Assembly (NCBI RefSeq): GCF_019669905.1 | Contig: NZ_AP019777.1 | Coordinates: forward strand, 2,480,001-2,544,000 | Length of the DNA stretch: 64,000 nucleotides | Reading direction: 5' to 3' | DNA from: Methylomonas koyamae | Lineage (GTDB): Bacteria > Pseudomonadota > Gammaproteobacteria > Methylococcales > Methylomonadaceae | In this document: one piece after another, positions 51,401-60,148 of the stretch | How positions within the stretch are numbered: the first letter of the stretch is position 1 | Layout of the letters: each line of letters opens with the position of its first letter | Made by a program: the position numbers and the translations under genes | The notes under the pieces: generated by a model | Told to the model about the DNA's origin: nothing | The model's database searches: none | The model's input: the letters and a program-made list of their open reading frames with translations, nothing else

Positions 51401-51617
51401 CAGCGCGGCCTGCACCTTGTTCGGCGACACACTGGTGGTTTACCTGAATCCGCAGCGGCGCGACTGCTTCGGCCCTGACCCGGTCAAGCCGCGGCGTTAC
51501 CGCTTATATTTCCGCGACGGCGGAGAGGAAACGGTGGACACCGGCTTTTTGGGCCAGGCGGCGGCTGAAGCGTTACGTCAGAGGATGCTGCGGCGCCTGG
51601 ATATCGAATTGGCTTAA
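48444..51617 (+). CDS. Large glycoside-phosphorylase-like protein (GH94/GH161-type)
   Basis: 1057 residues, no signal peptide; GGAGAG lies upstream of ATG 48444. The N-terminus ([70 protein letters not shown]) resembles large oligoglucan phosphorylases annotated as cellobiose phosphorylase-like. The middle contains an alpha/alpha barrel-type stretch ([21 protein letters not shown], then a [21 protein letters not shown] region). Such enzymes reversibly cleave beta-1,2 or beta-1,3 glucans with phosphate in the cytoplasm. The exact GH family cannot be fixed here. Confidence 0.65.
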   Translation: [1057 protein letters not shown]

Positions 51618-51717
51618 CGGCGGACGGCCGGATATATTTTGGTGCGCGGCAGCGCAAGTCGAACGGCGCCGCGTTTGCTAGACTGGAGCGCATATCTAAC
51701 TGTTTAGGGTGGCGACC

Positions 51718-53634
51718 ATGGCACAAAAATCTCTGATTCAGGTAGCGGGCGGCATCGCCCTGTTCGCGGCGGTTTGGCTGGGCGCCAGCTTTTATCTCGG
51801 CCGCAACGCCGAACGCGAATTGGCGGAGCGGGTGCAAAAAACCGAGACCGATTGCGGCGTACGCCTGAACAATTTGCAACAGCAATCCGGTTTGCTGTCG
51901 GCCAGCGGCACGCTGGAACTGCAAGTCGGCGATTTGTGCAATACCGACCCCGACGGCAAATACTGGGTCGTCGCCGACGTGCAATACAACATCAACCACT
52001 TGATCTTGCCCGGCTCGGTGATGCGCTTCAATTGGACCTTACGCCAGCGGCCGGAATCCGGCCAGGGCGGCCCAGGTTTGCAATTCAGCGGCAGCGGCCA
52101 TTCGGCGTTCTCCGGCACGCTGTTTTCCGAGATTGCGTCCACCGAGCTATCCGGCGAAGCCGACGACGCAAGCTGGCGCGTGGAACCGTTGACCGGCCGT
52201 GTCGAGGCCGGCGAACGCAGCTTGAACCTGAGTTTACAAGTGCCGCGCTTCACGGCGCGCGGCGACGGCAACGCGCTGGACCTGCAAGGCGTCGGCCTGC
52301 AGCTCAATCTGCAGGACCGAGAACTGGGCCTTGGCAGTTCCAGTTTTACCATCGACAAAGTCGCTACCAGCAACGGCAGCGGCGAACGTCTGGCCGTCGC
52401 CAGCGAAACGGTCAGAAACGGCGACCGGATCGATGCCAAAATCCTCTATGCGCTGGGCGGCTTGGACGCGATGGGTTACTCCGCTCGGGATTTGGCGGTG
52501 GAAATTGCCGTGCGCGGCCTCTACGCCGAAAGCGTGAAAACCCTGGCCGAGATTGCCAGGGAATCCAAATCGTTCCGCAATCTGACGCAGGAAGAAAACA
52601 AACGCTACCGCAAGGCTGTGAAACAAGCCATTAACCGCGGCTTTTCCACCGGCATTACCAAATTGAGCGGCAGCGTCGGCAATGCGGAGCAACAAAGCGG
52701 CTTGAACGGCCAATTGACGATAGAAGTTAAACCGAATGCCGACCCCGATGCCGACATTCAACTGGCAAAAATGCTGCAATCCTCCGGTCAAGTCAGCCTC
52801 ACCGGCAACGCCATCGGCGAGGAACAGAAAAACCAGTGGTTGGAAATGGGCGTGGCCAAGGCCGGCGCCGACGGCATCCAGGCCGGATTCGACTATTCGG
52901 CCGGCATTCTGAAAACCAACGACCGTATCGTCGAGGAGCCCTGGCTACAACAAACCCTGGCCGAAACCGATGCCCAAATCAACCGCTTTCTGAACGAAGC
53001 GGACAGCGCCGCGCCGGCGGCCGGCTTGGAGCACGTGATCGATTCGCCAACAGAAGCCGCAGCCGGAGACTCCGCTGCCGCGCCGCCGCAAGCGGCCGAG
53101 CCGGAACCGGGCACCCCGGCCGAACCCCAATCGGTCAGCATGGTAGGCCGGGTCAGCTATTCCGAATCCGGTGCGATGCTGGAAAGCGCCGACGGCCGGC
53201 GCCTGTATTTCGTCGTGGACTCGGAAGTCGGCCAATTGATCGTCGGTTTATGCAGCGAAGGCGAAACCTGCGCCGTCACCGCGCTGGTAGACGGCGACGG
53301 CCAAATCAAAGCCATTCAACAGCTCAGTGCCGTGGCTGCGGCCGAACCCGAGGCCGGCGCCGTTCCGGCGGCACCGGCCGCGAATGTACAGCCCAGCTTC
53401 GATTGCGCCAAAGCCGCAAGCAAGGTCGAATTATTGATTTGCGGCTCGCACGAACTGGCGGCCGCCGACGCCGAACTGGCCGGCCTGTACCGCAATGCCA
53501 TGGCCGCCGCCGCGGACGGCGAAGCCTTGGTCGCCGCACAACGCAACTGGATCAAAACCGTGCGCAACCAGTGCGTAGACGAGCCCTGTCTAGCCGAGGC
53601 CTACCGCAACCGGATCGCGGAGCTCTCGCACTGA
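51718..53634 (+). CDS. DUF945 (YdgA-like) protein fused to an LprI/DUF1311 domain
   Basis: 638 residues from ATG 51718; GTG 51709 in the same frame is possible. A membrane anchor (VAGGIALFAAVWLGASFYL, about 7-25) leads to a long DUF945-like periplasmic region (QVPRFTARGDGNALDLQGVGLQLNL, ALGGLDAMGYSARDLAVEIAVRGL). A Pro/Ala linker follows, then a small beta domain (VGRVSYSESGAMLESADGRRLYFVV). Last comes an LprI-like lysozyme-inhibitor module (FDCAKAASKVELLICGSHELAAADAELAGLYR...WIKTVRNQCVDEPCLAEAY) with four cysteines for two disulfides. The fusion is unusual. Confidence 0.78.
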   Translation: MAQKSLIQVAGGIALFAAVWLGASFYLGRNAERELAERVQKTETDCGVRLNNLQQQSGLLSASGTLELQVGDLCNTDPDGKYWVVADVQYNINHLILPGSVMRFNWTLRQRPESGQGGPGLQFSGSGHSAFSGTLFSEIASTELSGEADDASWRVEPLTGRVEAGERSLNLSLQVPRFTARGDGNALDLQGVGLQLNLQDRELGLGSSSFTIDKVATSNGSGERLAVASETVRNGDRIDAKILYALGGLDAMGYSARDLAVEIAVRGLYAESVKTLAEIARESKSFRNLTQEENKRYRKAVKQAINRGFSTGITKLSGSVGNAEQQSGLNGQLTIEVKPNADPDADIQLAKMLQSSGQVSLTGNAIGEEQKNQWLEMGVAKAGADGIQAGFDYSAGILKTNDRIVEEPWLQQTLAETDAQINRFLNEADSAAPAAGLEHVIDSPTEAAAGDSAAAPPQAAEPEPGTPAEPQSVSMVGRVSYSESGAMLESADGRRLYFVVDSEVGQLIVGLCSEGETCAVTALVDGDGQIKAIQQLSAVAAAEPEAGAVPAAPAANVQPSFDCAKAASKVELLICGSHELAAADAELAGLYRNAMAAAADGEALVAAQRNWIKTVRNQCVDEPCLAEAYRNRIAELSH

Positions 53635-53678
53635 GGCTGGTCTAAATACCGCTGGCGCCCGGCCGGCGCCAAACCGGC

Positions 53679-56480
53679 TCAGCGCGCTGCCTGTAGAAAA
53701 GCGGCGAATTGGTCGGCCGGCATCGGTTTGGCGATCAAATAACCTTGGACGTAATCGCAGCCCATTTCCAGCAGCAATTGCCGTTGCAGTTCGGTTTCGA
53801 CGCCCTCGGCTATCACTTTCAAACCTAACTGGTGGGCCATGATGACGATGGCCTTGGTCAAGGCCAGATCGTCGGAATCGGCCGCCAAATGGAAGATGAA
53901 GGACTTGTCTACTTTCAGATAATCGATATCGAACTTTTTCAGGTAGGACAAGGACGAGTACCCGGTACCGAAATCGTCTATCGCAATCTGCATGTTGTTG
54001 CGGGCGAAGTGCAGCAATTGCTCCGCCACCTTGTCGTTGGCCTCCAACAGCAGGCCTTCGGTAATTTCGATGATGACGTTGTCTTGGGAAACCCCGTGTT
54101 TCTCCAGATACACCGGCCAATGCGCCAAACAATTGTCCAGCCCCTGGAATTGCAGCGGCGAGACGTTAACCGATATCTGGAACCGGGTTTGCTGTTCGGC
54201 CTGTAGCGTTTTCAACTGGCTGGCCACCTGGCAGAACACCCATTCGCCGATGTCTCGGATCAGGCCGTGTTCCTCGGCGATCGGGATGAATTCGGCGGGG
54301 TTAATCAAACCGCGCTGCGGATGCCGCCAGCGGATCAAAGCCTCCGCCTTGTAGATTGCACCGGTCTGCAGATTGAGGATAGGCTGGTAGTACACCTCCA
54401 ACTCGCCGCGCGGTATCGCCGAATGCAAGTCGGTCAGAATCAGCATGCGCTTTTGCGAGGCTTCCTGCATGCTGGGCGTAAAATAGCAAAAGCCGTTGCG
54501 GCCCTTGTTTTTGGCGGCGTACATGGCCTGGTCGGCGTAGCGCACCAAATCTTCGGCATCCTCGGCGTCGGACGGATAGACGGCAATACCGATGCTGGCC
54601 GAGACGTAGACGTGGCGGTTGTCGAAAAAATACGGCTGGCTGAGCACGTCGACAACGGCCTGGGCGATGCGGTCGACATCGCCGACATCGGCCAACTCGC
54701 TGACGATCACGGTGAATTCGTCGCCGCCCAAACGGGCCACGGTATCGGTCTCGCGGATGCAACCGCGGATGCGCTTGGCGGCGTCGACCAACAAGGCGTC
54801 GCCCATCCTATGGCCGAAGGTGTCGTTGACCTCCTTGAACCGGTCCAAATCCAGGAAGAACAACACCAGATACTGTTTTTCCCGCTTGGCCTTGCGGATT
54901 TCGTGCTGCAAACGGTCGGCGAACAGGCGCCGGTTAGGCAAATTAGTCAACGGGTCGTAATTGGCCTGGAACCAGATCTGCTCTTCGGTTTTCTTCTTTT
55001 CGGTAATATCGTAAAACAGCGCGACACGGCGGATGACACGGCCGTCGTCGTCGTAGACGTTGTTCAGGGTCAGCCACTGCACGTAGGTTTCGCCGTTTTT
55101 ATGGCGAATCTGGATCTCGCCTTGCCAATAGCCGGTGCGCCCCAGTTGCAACCAGACGTTTTGGTAGAACTCGGCATCGTGCTTGCCGGAGTCCAGTAAG
55201 CGCGGATGTTTCCCCACCACCTCGTCCTGGCCGTAACCGGTAATGGTGGAAAACGCCGGATTTACCGACAGGATTTTGTGTTCCGGATCGGCGACCACCA
55301 TCGCCTCGCTGCTGTTCTGGTACACCGAGCTGGCCAAGCGCAAATGTTCTTCGGCCTGTTTGCGCTCGGTGATATCGCGGGCCGCGGCGTAAATCAAGCC
55401 ATCCTTGGGAATGCAGGACCACTCGATCCAGCGGTAAGCGCCGTCCAGATGCCGATAACGGTTGACAAAATCGGTCATTGGATGGTGTTCGCTCAGAATG
55501 CGCATCGCTTCCCGGGTTTTGGGCCAATCGTCCGGATGCACAAACTGCATAAACGGCCGGCCTTCCATTTCGGCCGTGGCGTATCCCAACACGGTCTGCC
55601 ATTGCGGATTGATCTTGCGGATGATGCCGCTGAAGTCGGCAATCAGAAACAAATCCAGGGCGTAATTGAAATAGTTGTCCAACTCTTCCGATTTTGCCCG
55701 CAGCTCCTCGGTGCGTTGGCCAATTTTGATTTCGAGTTCGTTATTGAAATACAGAATCTCGGCTTCGCGCTGTTGCACGCGTTGCATCAGCAAATTGAAC
55801 GCTTCGTAGAGCCGGCTGATTTCGTCGTTGGTTTGCGGTGCCGGCAGCAATAAATCGCCGCTATGGGTTTTATCGGCGCTCAAGCGGGTATGTTGTTCCA
55901 GCCGCGTGATCGGCGCCATGATGAAACGGCGCAAACTCAAGGCCAGACTGTAACTGCACATCAGCGCAATGCCCAGCACCAGCAGCATGAAGCGCAGTTC
56001 CTGCCATTGCTGTTTTTTCAGTTCGTCGAGGCGGAAGGCGCCCTTCAGAATTCCCAGTTGCCGGTCGTTTTGCATGATCGGCACTTTGAAATAAAAATGG
56101 CGCGCGCCCCAGACCCATTCCCTATTTTCCAATCCGGCCGGCAGATTTGCATCCAGTGCGTAAGGGTCGTATTTGGAGACGACGTCGCTGCCCTTGTCCA
56201 GCCGCAGATAGACGACGCGAGAATCTTTGAACAATGGGCTCAATTGTTCTTCGACGCCGGATTTGTCGTCGAAAACCAGCGGAAACACCGTAAACTCGGA
56301 TACCAGCTTGGCCAATGCCAGATTGGCGTGAATGAAATCGTCGCGCTGCTGGATATTTTTTTTCCAGTATAAAAACAACAAGGTACTGGTAATCGTCGCC
56401 AATACCACGAACATGACCACCCACAGCAATCTGCGCCGTAACGGTTGTCTGCTCAGCCTGCGTTTAATTAGGGCCAACAA
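53679..56480 (-). CDS. Membrane GGDEF/EAL sensor with two PAS domains
   Basis: 933 residues. Two TM helices (LLWVVMFVVLATITSTLLFLY and FMLLVLGIALMCSYSLAL) flank a periplasmic sensor of about 120 residues, followed by HAMP-like and coiled-coil sequence, PAS (about 265-385), PAS-PAC (390-505), GGDEF with RLGGDEFTVIV and EAL with KAEALIRWRHP. Both catalytic motifs are intact, so it may make and break c-di-GMP. Its start overlaps the YfiR-family gene by 17 nt; it is last in the TonB receptor-YfiR-GGDEF operon. Confidence 0.93.
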   Translation of the reverse strand: MLALIKRRLSRQPLRRRLLWVVMFVVLATITSTLLFLYWKKNIQQRDDFIHANLALAKLVSEFTVFPLVFDDKSGVEEQLSPLFKDSRVVYLRLDKGSDVVSKYDPYALDANLPAGLENREWVWGARHFYFKVPIMQNDRQLGILKGAFRLDELKKQQWQELRFMLLVLGIALMCSYSLALSLRRFIMAPITRLEQHTRLSADKTHSGDLLLPAPQTNDEISRLYEAFNLLMQRVQQREAEILYFNNELEIKIGQRTEELRAKSEELDNYFNYALDLFLIADFSGIIRKINPQWQTVLGYATAEMEGRPFMQFVHPDDWPKTREAMRILSEHHPMTDFVNRYRHLDGAYRWIEWSCIPKDGLIYAAARDITERKQAEEHLRLASSVYQNSSEAMVVADPEHKILSVNPAFSTITGYGQDEVVGKHPRLLDSGKHDAEFYQNVWLQLGRTGYWQGEIQIRHKNGETYVQWLTLNNVYDDDGRVIRRVALFYDITEKKKTEEQIWFQANYDPLTNLPNRRLFADRLQHEIRKAKREKQYLVLFFLDLDRFKEVNDTFGHRMGDALLVDAAKRIRGCIRETDTVARLGGDEFTVIVSELADVGDVDRIAQAVVDVLSQPYFFDNRHVYVSASIGIAVYPSDAEDAEDLVRYADQAMYAAKNKGRNGFCYFTPSMQEASQKRMLILTDLHSAIPRGELEVYYQPILNLQTGAIYKAEALIRWRHPQRGLINPAEFIPIAEEHGLIRDIGEWVFCQVASQLKTLQAEQQTRFQISVNVSPLQFQGLDNCLAHWPVYLEKHGVSQDNVIIEITEGLLLEANDKVAEQLLHFARNNMQIAIDDFGTGYSSLSYLKKFDIDYLKVDKSFIFHLAADSDDLALTKAIVIMAHQLGLKVIAEGVETELQRQLLLEMGCDYVQGYLIAKPMPADQFAAFLQAAR

Positions 56481-57021
56481 GGTTTGCCACCTTCAATAAA
56501 TGGTAACTGGCGCTGAGGCCGCTTTTGTTCAGCGCGTTGCGGTTGACTTCCAAATTTATTTTGTTGTTGTCGATGAAAAAGTCGATGTGGGCTCCCTGCT
56601 CGGCGGCATTCTTGTTTTCCACCACCAATAGTACCGGTTGGTTCTGCACGGTCTCGACGATCGCCGGCAACTGGTCTTTCAGCTCGACGTTGACGTAAAC
56701 GACTTGGCATTCGGCCACGTCGGCGGCCTTTTCGAAAACCAGCAGTTTGACCGGCTTATTGGCCAAGGTTTCATTGGCGTAATAATTCTGGATTGCGGGA
56801 AGCAACGGCGCGTTGGCCGACGCGCACAACGTGAACTGTTCGCCGCCCCATTCCGGCCAGGTGATGAAGCGGGCGATCTTTTCGATAATCGAGGCCCGGA
56901 TCAAATCGCTGTCTTTGACCGCCAGCGCGGCGTTGGCAACGCAGCAGCTTGGGCCGTAACCTACCGGCAACAGCAGCAAAACCTGCGCGTAAACTCTCCA
57001 ACGTTTGTTTCGGAATAGCAT
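56464..57021 (-). CDS. YfiR-family periplasmic protein (DUF4154)
   Basis: 185 residues from ATG 57021, 13 bp after the TonB receptor; a TTG 30 bp earlier is possible. Signal peptide (YAQVLLLLPVGYGPSCCVANA), then YfiR-like segments: IIEKIARFITWPEWGGEQFTLCASANAPLLPAI, VYVNVELKDQLPAI, FFIDNNKINLEVNRNALNKSGLSASYHLLKVANLV. YfiR is a periplasmic repressor of a membrane diguanylate cyclase (YfiN) and is sandwiched between the two genes it would connect. Confidence 0.88.
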   Translation of the reverse strand: MLFRNKRWRVYAQVLLLLPVGYGPSCCVANAALAVKDSDLIRASIIEKIARFITWPEWGGEQFTLCASANAPLLPAIQNYYANETLANKPVKLLVFEKAADVAECQVVYVNVELKDQLPAIVETVQNQPVLLVVENKNAAEQGAHIDFFIDNNKINLEVNRNALNKSGLSASYHLLKVANLVGPN

Positions 57022-57034
57022 CTCGGGGTCGTAC

Positions 57035-59047
57035 CTAAAATTCGAGCGCAATTTCGCCGAACAGCATACGCCCCGGAGAGGCGGGAACGGTGTTGATGTT
57101 TTTGCGGTTGAACTCCGGATAATAAAAATTCTCGTCCAGCAAATTATCCAGATACAAGGTAAAGGTCATGTGCTTGTTCTTGGCGACGCCCAACCAATTA
57201 TTCAATTTGTAATTGGCGTTGACGCTGACGTTGTGGTAACCGCCGGCCGGCGGATTGACCAATAGCGCGGTCGGTGCGGCTTTGGCGGCGCTGAAATAGG
57301 TATCGAACACGCTGAGTTGCAAGCTGGTGCCGAAGTCGTAACTCAAGCCCAGCTTCGCCATGTGGTTGGGTAATAAAGTTTTGTTGTTGTGTTTGTTTTC
57401 GTCGCGGTTGGTTTGAAAAGTGTAAGAGCCCTTCCAGGACAAACCGGGCAACAGTTTGGCCTCGGTTTCCAGTTCCAGGCCTTCGAAGGTAGCGCTGCCG
57501 CCGTTGACGTACAGCAGCTGGGTCGGCACCGTGTTTGGAATCGGACTGCGCACGATCAAGTTGGTGACCCGGCTTTCGAACGCGGTCACGGATACCTGGT
57601 AATCGGCGTCGTGGTAGAACACCTGGGCGTCGGCCGTTTCGACCTTTTCCGGCTCGACGCCGCGGTTACCCAACACCACCGCCGAATTGGCGCCCAATTC
57701 GCCGGCGCTTGGCGCCCGATAGGCTTGGGCGAATAACAACTTGGCGCCCCAATTCGCCGACATTTCGTAAACCAGGCCGGCGCGGCCGACCAGGCCGTCG
57801 ATTGCGCTGTCGCTTTCCGCAACACCGCTCGGCGCCGCTTTCAGATGGTCGAAACGGTGCCATTGGCCGCCCAGATTGAGTTTCAGATTATCCAGCAAGG
57901 CATAGCCGACGTTGGCGTAAATGCTCGATTTCAACTGCTCGTAAGGGGCTAGCGTATTCGGCTGCGACACTTGGGTCACCTGGCCCTGTTGCCATTCCAC
58001 CAGCCCGCCCAACAGCAGGTTCAGTTTGTCGTCGAAAAACGATAGGAAATGGCTTTGTTCCAGCAACAGGTTGTTTTCCCACAAATCGGTCATGTACGGC
58101 ACGCCGGCCACCGGCAGATTGTAGTTTTGGGAAAACTTGTTCAGCGTCAGATTCCATTTGCTGCGCCAAAAATCGTTGACTTGGTGGTTGTAACCGGCAT
58201 CGAAAAACAAGCGGTTGTTCTCGACTTCTTGGCCGAAGCCGATAGGCACCGCCCCCCAATGCTGTTTCTGGCTGTTGACGACGTATAGATTGAAGTCGAA
58301 TTCTTTCCAACCGCCCCAAATACTGGCGCTGACGTCGCCGTCGTCATTGCGGAAATTGACGTTTTGCCGGGTTTCGTCGACCGCCGCAGCCGTCCAGCCG
58401 TCGCTGGCCCGATACCTCACCGCGCCGCTGATCGCCGCGTCGCCGTTGTTCCAGCCGAACTCGGTTTCGGCTTGGCCGGTGTTGTAGCTGCCGTAACGGC
58501 CGCGCACGGTCAGCGCGTTGTCCTGTTTCTTTTTGGTGACGATGTTGATCACGCCGGTAAAGGCGTTACTGCCGTACAGCACCGAACCGGAACCGCGCAC
58601 GACTTCGATTTGTTCGATATGGTGGATCGGAAAGTCGCGGAACATGGTCTCGTTCAAGCCGCCGTAGGCGCTATCGCGAAACGGCCGGCCATTGATCAGC
58701 ACCAGGGTATGGTTGTTGACGTGGGTCAGCGCGTCGCCGCGCAGCGCCGCAGTACTGTTGGACCAAATGTAGGTGCTGAGCATATACACGCTGGTCACCC
58801 GGTTCAGCACGTCGGCCAGCGTGTTGGCGCCGTAACGATCGATATCGTCGCGGGTGACGATGCTGACGATGCCGGCGGCCGAGTATTGGCTTTCGGTTTT
58901 CTTCGAGACTACTTCCACACTCAAAACGTCTTCCAGCGACATTTTTTTCAGGGCTTCGATTTCGGCCGCAGCCTGATGCGCGGCAACGCTGCGGCAAGAG
59001 CTGTAGGCCAACGCAATCGCAAGAGTGGATAAATTGAGTCTGTGCAT
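57035..59047 (-). CDS. TonB-dependent outer-membrane receptor
   Basis: 670 residues. After a signal peptide, the plug domain has MSLEDVLSVEVVSKKTESQYSAAGIVSIVTRDDIDRYGANTLADVLNRVTSVY and later VVRGSGSVLYGSNAFTGVINIVTKK. The barrel ends in EIALEF with a terminal Phe. It resembles the FepA/BtuB/colicin-receptor group, but the ligand is unresolved. First in an operon with YfiR and a GGDEF/EAL protein, so it may also signal. Confidence 0.88.
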   Translation of the reverse strand: MHRLNLSTLAIALAYSSCRSVAAHQAAAEIEALKKMSLEDVLSVEVVSKKTESQYSAAGIVSIVTRDDIDRYGANTLADVLNRVTSVYMLSTYIWSNSTAALRGDALTHVNNHTLVLINGRPFRDSAYGGLNETMFRDFPIHHIEQIEVVRGSGSVLYGSNAFTGVINIVTKKKQDNALTVRGRYGSYNTGQAETEFGWNNGDAAISGAVRYRASDGWTAAAVDETRQNVNFRNDDGDVSASIWGGWKEFDFNLYVVNSQKQHWGAVPIGFGQEVENNRLFFDAGYNHQVNDFWRSKWNLTLNKFSQNYNLPVAGVPYMTDLWENNLLLEQSHFLSFFDDKLNLLLGGLVEWQQGQVTQVSQPNTLAPYEQLKSSIYANVGYALLDNLKLNLGGQWHRFDHLKAAPSGVAESDSAIDGLVGRAGLVYEMSANWGAKLLFAQAYRAPSAGELGANSAVVLGNRGVEPEKVETADAQVFYHDADYQVSVTAFESRVTNLIVRSPIPNTVPTQLLYVNGGSATFEGLELETEAKLLPGLSWKGSYTFQTNRDENKHNNKTLLPNHMAKLGLSYDFGTSLQLSVFDTYFSAAKAAPTALLVNPPAGGYHNVSVNANYKLNNWLGVAKNKHMTFTLYLDNLLDENFYYPEFNRKNINTVPASPGRMLFGEIALEF

Positions 59048-59366
59048 AAATCGGGAGTGACCGGTTTCCTGATGCCTGAGCGTACGAGAATCGCGCTTGC
59101 TTTAGATACGCCCAGTCTAGCGTAAATCGCGCAAATATCGATTCCGAACTTTACGCCGCCATCGGTCTAGCATGGTCCGGCCGCTATAACCGAGTGACTC
59201 CGGCCTTTGCCGAGAACGGCTCGGCAAAATCGGCAGATGGCGGATGAGGCCGAGCGGTAGCCTTGCGACACATTTCAAACTAAGCGCAATTAACCCCTAT
59301 ATTACTACGCCTTTTGGTGTATAAACCGCGCCCTCGCCTATCTGCAATAAGAAGAATAATTAAGAG
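59048..59366. other. Divergent intergenic region between TonB receptor and ODP gene
   Basis: 319 bp without a supported gene. It holds GC-rich short inverted repeats near 59200-59270 (GCCGAGAACGGCTCGGC) and an AT-rich part with TATATTACTA near 59299. It must hold divergent promoters. I considered a c-di-GMP riboswitch here and did not find its core. Confidence 0.35.
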
Positions 59367-60146
59367 ATGCCGTTTATGAAAAACATCGTTTTATACAACG
59401 ACAAGTTGCACAAATTCGTTTTATTGAACGAGAGCGAGCCTGGCGAAGAAGAAGGCATCCGTTCCAACCAATATTTGGTGATGCACGACGGCGACGGCGT
59501 ACTGCTCGATCCGGGCGGATTCGGCGTGATGCCCAGCGTGCTGACCGAATTATTGCAGCACATCCGCACCGAGCGGATCAAAGCCATCGTCTTGTCGCAC
59601 CAGGACCCCGACATCGTCGGCGGCCTCGCTACCTGGATCGAGCTGATCCAGGTACCGATCTACGTCTCCAGCATCTGGCTACGTTTTCTGCCCCACTACG
59701 GCATCACCGACATGACCCAGTTCGTCGGCGTGCCGGATTGCGGCATGGATTGCGAGATCGCCCCCGGCTTCTCGTTGCAACTGCTGCCGGCGCATTTTCT
59801 GCATTCGGAAGGGCAAATCAACGTCTACGATCCGGTTTCGAAGATCCTGTTCAGCGGCGATATCGGCGCGGCAATGCTGCCCGGCGAACTCGAATACGAG
59901 TTCGTCGACGATTTCGCGGCCCACCTGCCCTACATCGAAGCCTTCCATCGCCGCTACATGGGCTCGAACAAAGCCGCCCGGCTATGGGTCGACGCGGTTT
60001 CGGCACTGGATATCGCCATGATCGCGCCGCAACACGGCCCGATCTACCGCGGCCGGGCCGTGGCCGATTTTCTGGCCTGGTTTCGGCAATTGGAATGCGG
60101 CATCGATTTGATGGAAAAAAGCGGTTATTTCCGCGGGGAGAAATAG
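59367..60146 (+). CDS. ODP-type diiron metallo-beta-lactamase-fold oxygen-sensor protein
   Basis: 259 residues. Diiron ligands are visible in HQDPD (H78, D80, D82), AHFLHSE (H143 or H146), SGDIG (D165) and APQHGP (H223), as in flavodiiron-type ODP domains; the glutamate of the classic HxExDH is replaced by Asp. ODP proteins bind O2 reversibly and control chemotaxis or c-di-GMP output. It lies 2 bp before a GGDEF/EAL gene, so it probably regulates that. Two possible starts (59367 and 59376) differ by three residues. Confidence 0.82.
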   Translation: MPFMKNIVLYNDKLHKFVLLNESEPGEEEGIRSNQYLVMHDGDGVLLDPGGFGVMPSVLTELLQHIRTERIKAIVLSHQDPDIVGGLATWIELIQVPIYVSSIWLRFLPHYGITDMTQFVGVPDCGMDCEIAPGFSLQLLPAHFLHSEGQINVYDPVSKILFSGDIGAAMLPGELEYEFVDDFAAHLPYIEAFHRRYMGSNKAARLWVDAVSALDIAMIAPQHGPIYRGRAVADFLAWFRQLECGIDLMEKSGYFRGEK

Positions 60147-60148
60147 CC

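Noticed and set aside
59170..59300. Possible c-di-GMP (GEMM) riboswitch before the ODP gene
   Set aside because: Some GGCAAA and GC-rich pairing is present, but the conserved GACGCAAAGCC core and its tetraloop/receptor are missing on both strands.
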